A program made the position numbers and the translations under genes. 6,973 nucleotides of DNA. Origin: Verrucomicrobiota bacterium. GTDB lineage: Bacteria > Verrucomicrobiota > Verrucomicrobiia > Chthoniobacterales > UBA10450. The notes below the pieces were generated by a model, which did not search any database, had not been told where the DNA came from, and saw nothing but the letters and a program-made list of their open reading frames with translations. Each line of letters begins with the position of its first letter. Position 1 is the stretch's first letter. Positions 5,882-6,973 of this stretch are shown here, piece after piece. The stretch covers positions 1 through 6,973 of the forward strand of contig QHOR01000058.1 of the NCBI GenBank assembly GCA_003219395.1. The letters are read 5' to 3'.

Positions 5882-5920
5882 ACGCCAAAGCTACGGCGTG
5901 ACAGGTCACGCGGATGTGAC
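5882..5920. repeat. Compound palindrome (REP-like)
   Basis: Three overlapping inverted repeats share arms: ACGCC (5882-5886) with GGCGT (5895-5899); GCGTGAC (5896-5902) with GTCACGC (5905-5911) across AG; and GTCAC (5905-5909) with GTGAC (5916-5920). The arms are mutually exclusive, as in bacterial repetitive extragenic palindromes. CTACGCCAAAGCTACGGCG (5879-5897) looks like a recurring intergenic motif in soil Verrucomicrobiota, from memory only. Confidence 0.5.
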
Positions 5921-5937
5921 GGATTAGGACTGTTGAG

Positions 5938-5954
5938 GCAGCTTTGTGAGCTGC
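5938..5954 (+). repeat. Short hairpin GCAGCT-TTGTG-AGCTGC
   Basis: A perfect 6-bp stem (5938-5943 with 5949-5954) with a 5-base loop is followed on the plus strand by only TTTGT. That is too short a T tract for a confident intrinsic terminator, and no plus-strand gene lies upstream that would need one. It is probably part of the palindrome cluster. Confidence 0.4.
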
Positions 5955-6112
5955 TTTGTAATCGACGCGGACGGCATGCCCATTTGACTTCGCTCGGGGC
6001 AGGCTCTGCCTCTACACCTGGGTTACTCGGTGCGAGGAGGGCGAGGGTTCCTTAGGAGCGGGGTAACAGATGCTGCCTGATTCGGGAATCCGAGTGAGTT
6101 GTTCCAGATTGG

Positions 6113-6973
6113 CTAAAACCTTTTCTTTAGCTGGACGTACCAAAACCGGCCTTTGATCGTGGCGAGCGATTCATCGTAGCCGTTCTCGCCGCTGACCGCC
6201 ACAAACGGCGGATCTTCGTCGCACACGTTCTGGATTCCAAGGGAAATGGTGGCGTTATTCAACCAGGCACGCCATCCACACGGATTGTATTCAGCAGTAG
6301 AGACCCGGATTACGTTTTTCCGTTTGCCGTCGTTCATCTTAACATTCTTGCCGCCATCCTTAGCAAAGCCAGGTACCTCGTCCGGGGCGGACGGTGGCAG
6401 ATTAAATCTGTAGGACGCGATTAGATCGAGGGTAATCCACTCCCGCACTTTCCGCGCGCGCCAGGGGCGAAGGCCACTTCGCGGTGTTTGTGGCTTGGAA
6501 AATTCCCCGAATCTACTTTGGGTCAGGCTTAAATTGTCATCTTCGTACTGGCCGGTGTAGTGGACTACTGCGCCGACATCCAAACCCTCTATCCACGTGT
6601 CAGCTGGTCCGTCGTAGAAAAGGCTGAAATTGGCTCGGCTCCAAGGTAGCGAGCCCGTCAGAGTGACTCCCGGCGGTATGACTTCTCCCGCGATGCCAAA
6701 CCGTTTTGTATCAGGTAAGATCTGAAGCTCGGCTCTGGATAACCATGTGCCGTTGAGTGTTGCCGTTAGCCGGCCAAAATCCCCGTGACCGAACATCGAA
6801 GAGTCGAGACTATATATGGCTTCGTAATCGAGACCTTCAAAGATCGCGCCTGCAAGATTTTCGTTGGGATCAATGACCAAGGTGATTAGCCCAGGCACCG
6901 GTCTGCCGTTAACCATCCTAGGAGGACCACGGAAAACCAAACCGGGAATATTATTTTCAATAATGAAATCCGT
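6113..6973 (-). CDS. TonB-dependent outer membrane receptor, C-terminal part (5' end beyond window)
   Basis: The frame is open from the right edge and runs 286 codons to a TAA at 6113-6115. TonB-dependent receptors are 22-strand outer-membrane barrels that import siderophores, vitamins, glycans or peptides using TonB energy. Visible here are late barrel strands: NLAGAIFEGLDYEAIYSL, GRLTATLNGTWLSRAELQ, SRANFSLFYDG, VGAVVHYTGQYED and TLDLIASYRFNL. The classic C-terminal block follows: ATISLGIQNVCDEDPPFV, a YDES segment, then GRFWYVQLKKRF with the terminal Phe needed for barrel assembly. The NVCDEDPPFV block corresponds to the NLFDExPPF motif of this family, here with Val-Cys in place of Leu-Phe. 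The TTG at 6938-6940 is not the real start; the plug, TonB box and signal peptide lie outside the window. No substrate can be deduced. A run of Lys/Asp/Asn-rich residues (GGKNVKMNDGKRKN) is probably an extracellular or periplasmic loop. Confidence 0.9.
   Translation of the reverse strand, partial: TDFIIENNIPGLVFRGPPRMVNGRPVPGLITLVIDPNENLAGAIFEGLDYEAIYSLDSSMFGHGDFGRLTATLNGTWLSRAELQILPDTKRFGIAGEVIPPGVTLTGSLPWSRANFSLFYDGPADTWIEGLDVGAVVHYTGQYEDDNLSLTQSRFGEFSKPQTPRSGLRPWRARKVREWITLDLIASYRFNLPPSAPDEVPGFAKDGGKNVKMNDGKRKNVIRVSTAEYNPCGWRAWLNNATISLGIQNVCDEDPPFVAVSGENGYDESLATIKGRFWYVQLKKRF

Larger units (their letters stand above)
5743..6112. other. Gene-free region with clustered small palindromes
   Basis: This 370-bp stretch lies between two leftward genes and should carry the promoter of the secreted-protein gene and the 3' end of the receptor transcript. 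No reading frame here has protein-like composition; the plus-strand frame 5756-6055 is Arg/Leu/Ser-rich with no recognisable motif. It holds several separate inverted repeats: TCCTC/GAGGA (5780-5795), GCGTAA/TTACGC (5824-5849), ACGCC/GGCGT (5882-5899), GCGTGAC/GTCACGC (5896-5911), GCAGCT/AGCTGC (5938-5954) and GGCAG/CTGCC (5998-6010). I see no clear -35/-10 pair. Confidence 0.6.

Noticed and set aside
5756..6055. Plus-strand open frame in the gene-free region
   Set aside because: It has low protein likeness, runs through the palindromes, has no ribosome binding site and matches no family pattern I know.
1..6973. CRISPR arrays, tRNA or rRNA genes, transposases, phage genes
   Set aside because: Reading both strands showed no regularly spaced repeats, cloverleaf-like tRNA signatures, rRNA core motifs or transposase motifs.

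Overview
The window is about 7 kb of moderately GC-rich bacterial DNA. Most start codons lack a clear Shine-Dalgarno sequence. A TonB-dependent receptor and a secreted protein with a signal peptide point to a Gram-negative envelope. The protein at the left edge looks like an uncharacterised family I associate with Verrucomicrobiota (Chthoniobacterales-type soil bacteria). That assignment is from memory of family style, not from a search, and is only moderately confident.

Layout, left to right. Positions 1-706 (minus) hold the 5' part of a conserved hypothetical gene that runs off the left edge. Its N-terminal and C-terminal segments lie in different frames, so it carries a +1-type frameshift in an Arg/Pro-rich linker. 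A divergent gap of about 150 bp leads to five plus-strand genes: an acyl carrier protein (856-1104), an MscS-type mechanosensitive channel (1282-2403), a FemAB/GNAT-like acyltransferase (2448-3611), and two small four-helix EamA/SMR-type membrane proteins (3753-4157 and 4154-4498) that overlap by ATGA. The last three look like one operon. By analogy with ArnE/ArnF, the two small proteins could form a heterodimeric flippase for a lipid-linked product modified by the acyltransferase; this is inference.

Positions 4500-5190 are a gene graveyard. The main find is a nicotinamidase (pncA) relic at 4788-5102 on the plus strand. It appears as four consecutive pieces in shifting frames that together give the C-terminal half of the enzyme, including the catalytic Lys and Cys. 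Directly against its broken 5' end, and pointing the other way, is the 3' part of another gene (4581-4787, minus). Both genes lack their 5' ends at the same junction, as one deletion through a divergent gene pair would produce. Near-identical hairpin elements (4546-4572 and 5155-5185) bracket this relic segment; the second has a perfect 12-bp stem.

The right part is on the minus strand: an orphan secreted protein of 168 aa (5236-5742), a 370-bp gene-free stretch rich in small palindromes (5743-6112), and the C-terminal 286 residues of a TonB-dependent receptor (6113 to the right edge). I saw no tRNA, rRNA, CRISPR array, transposase or phage gene.
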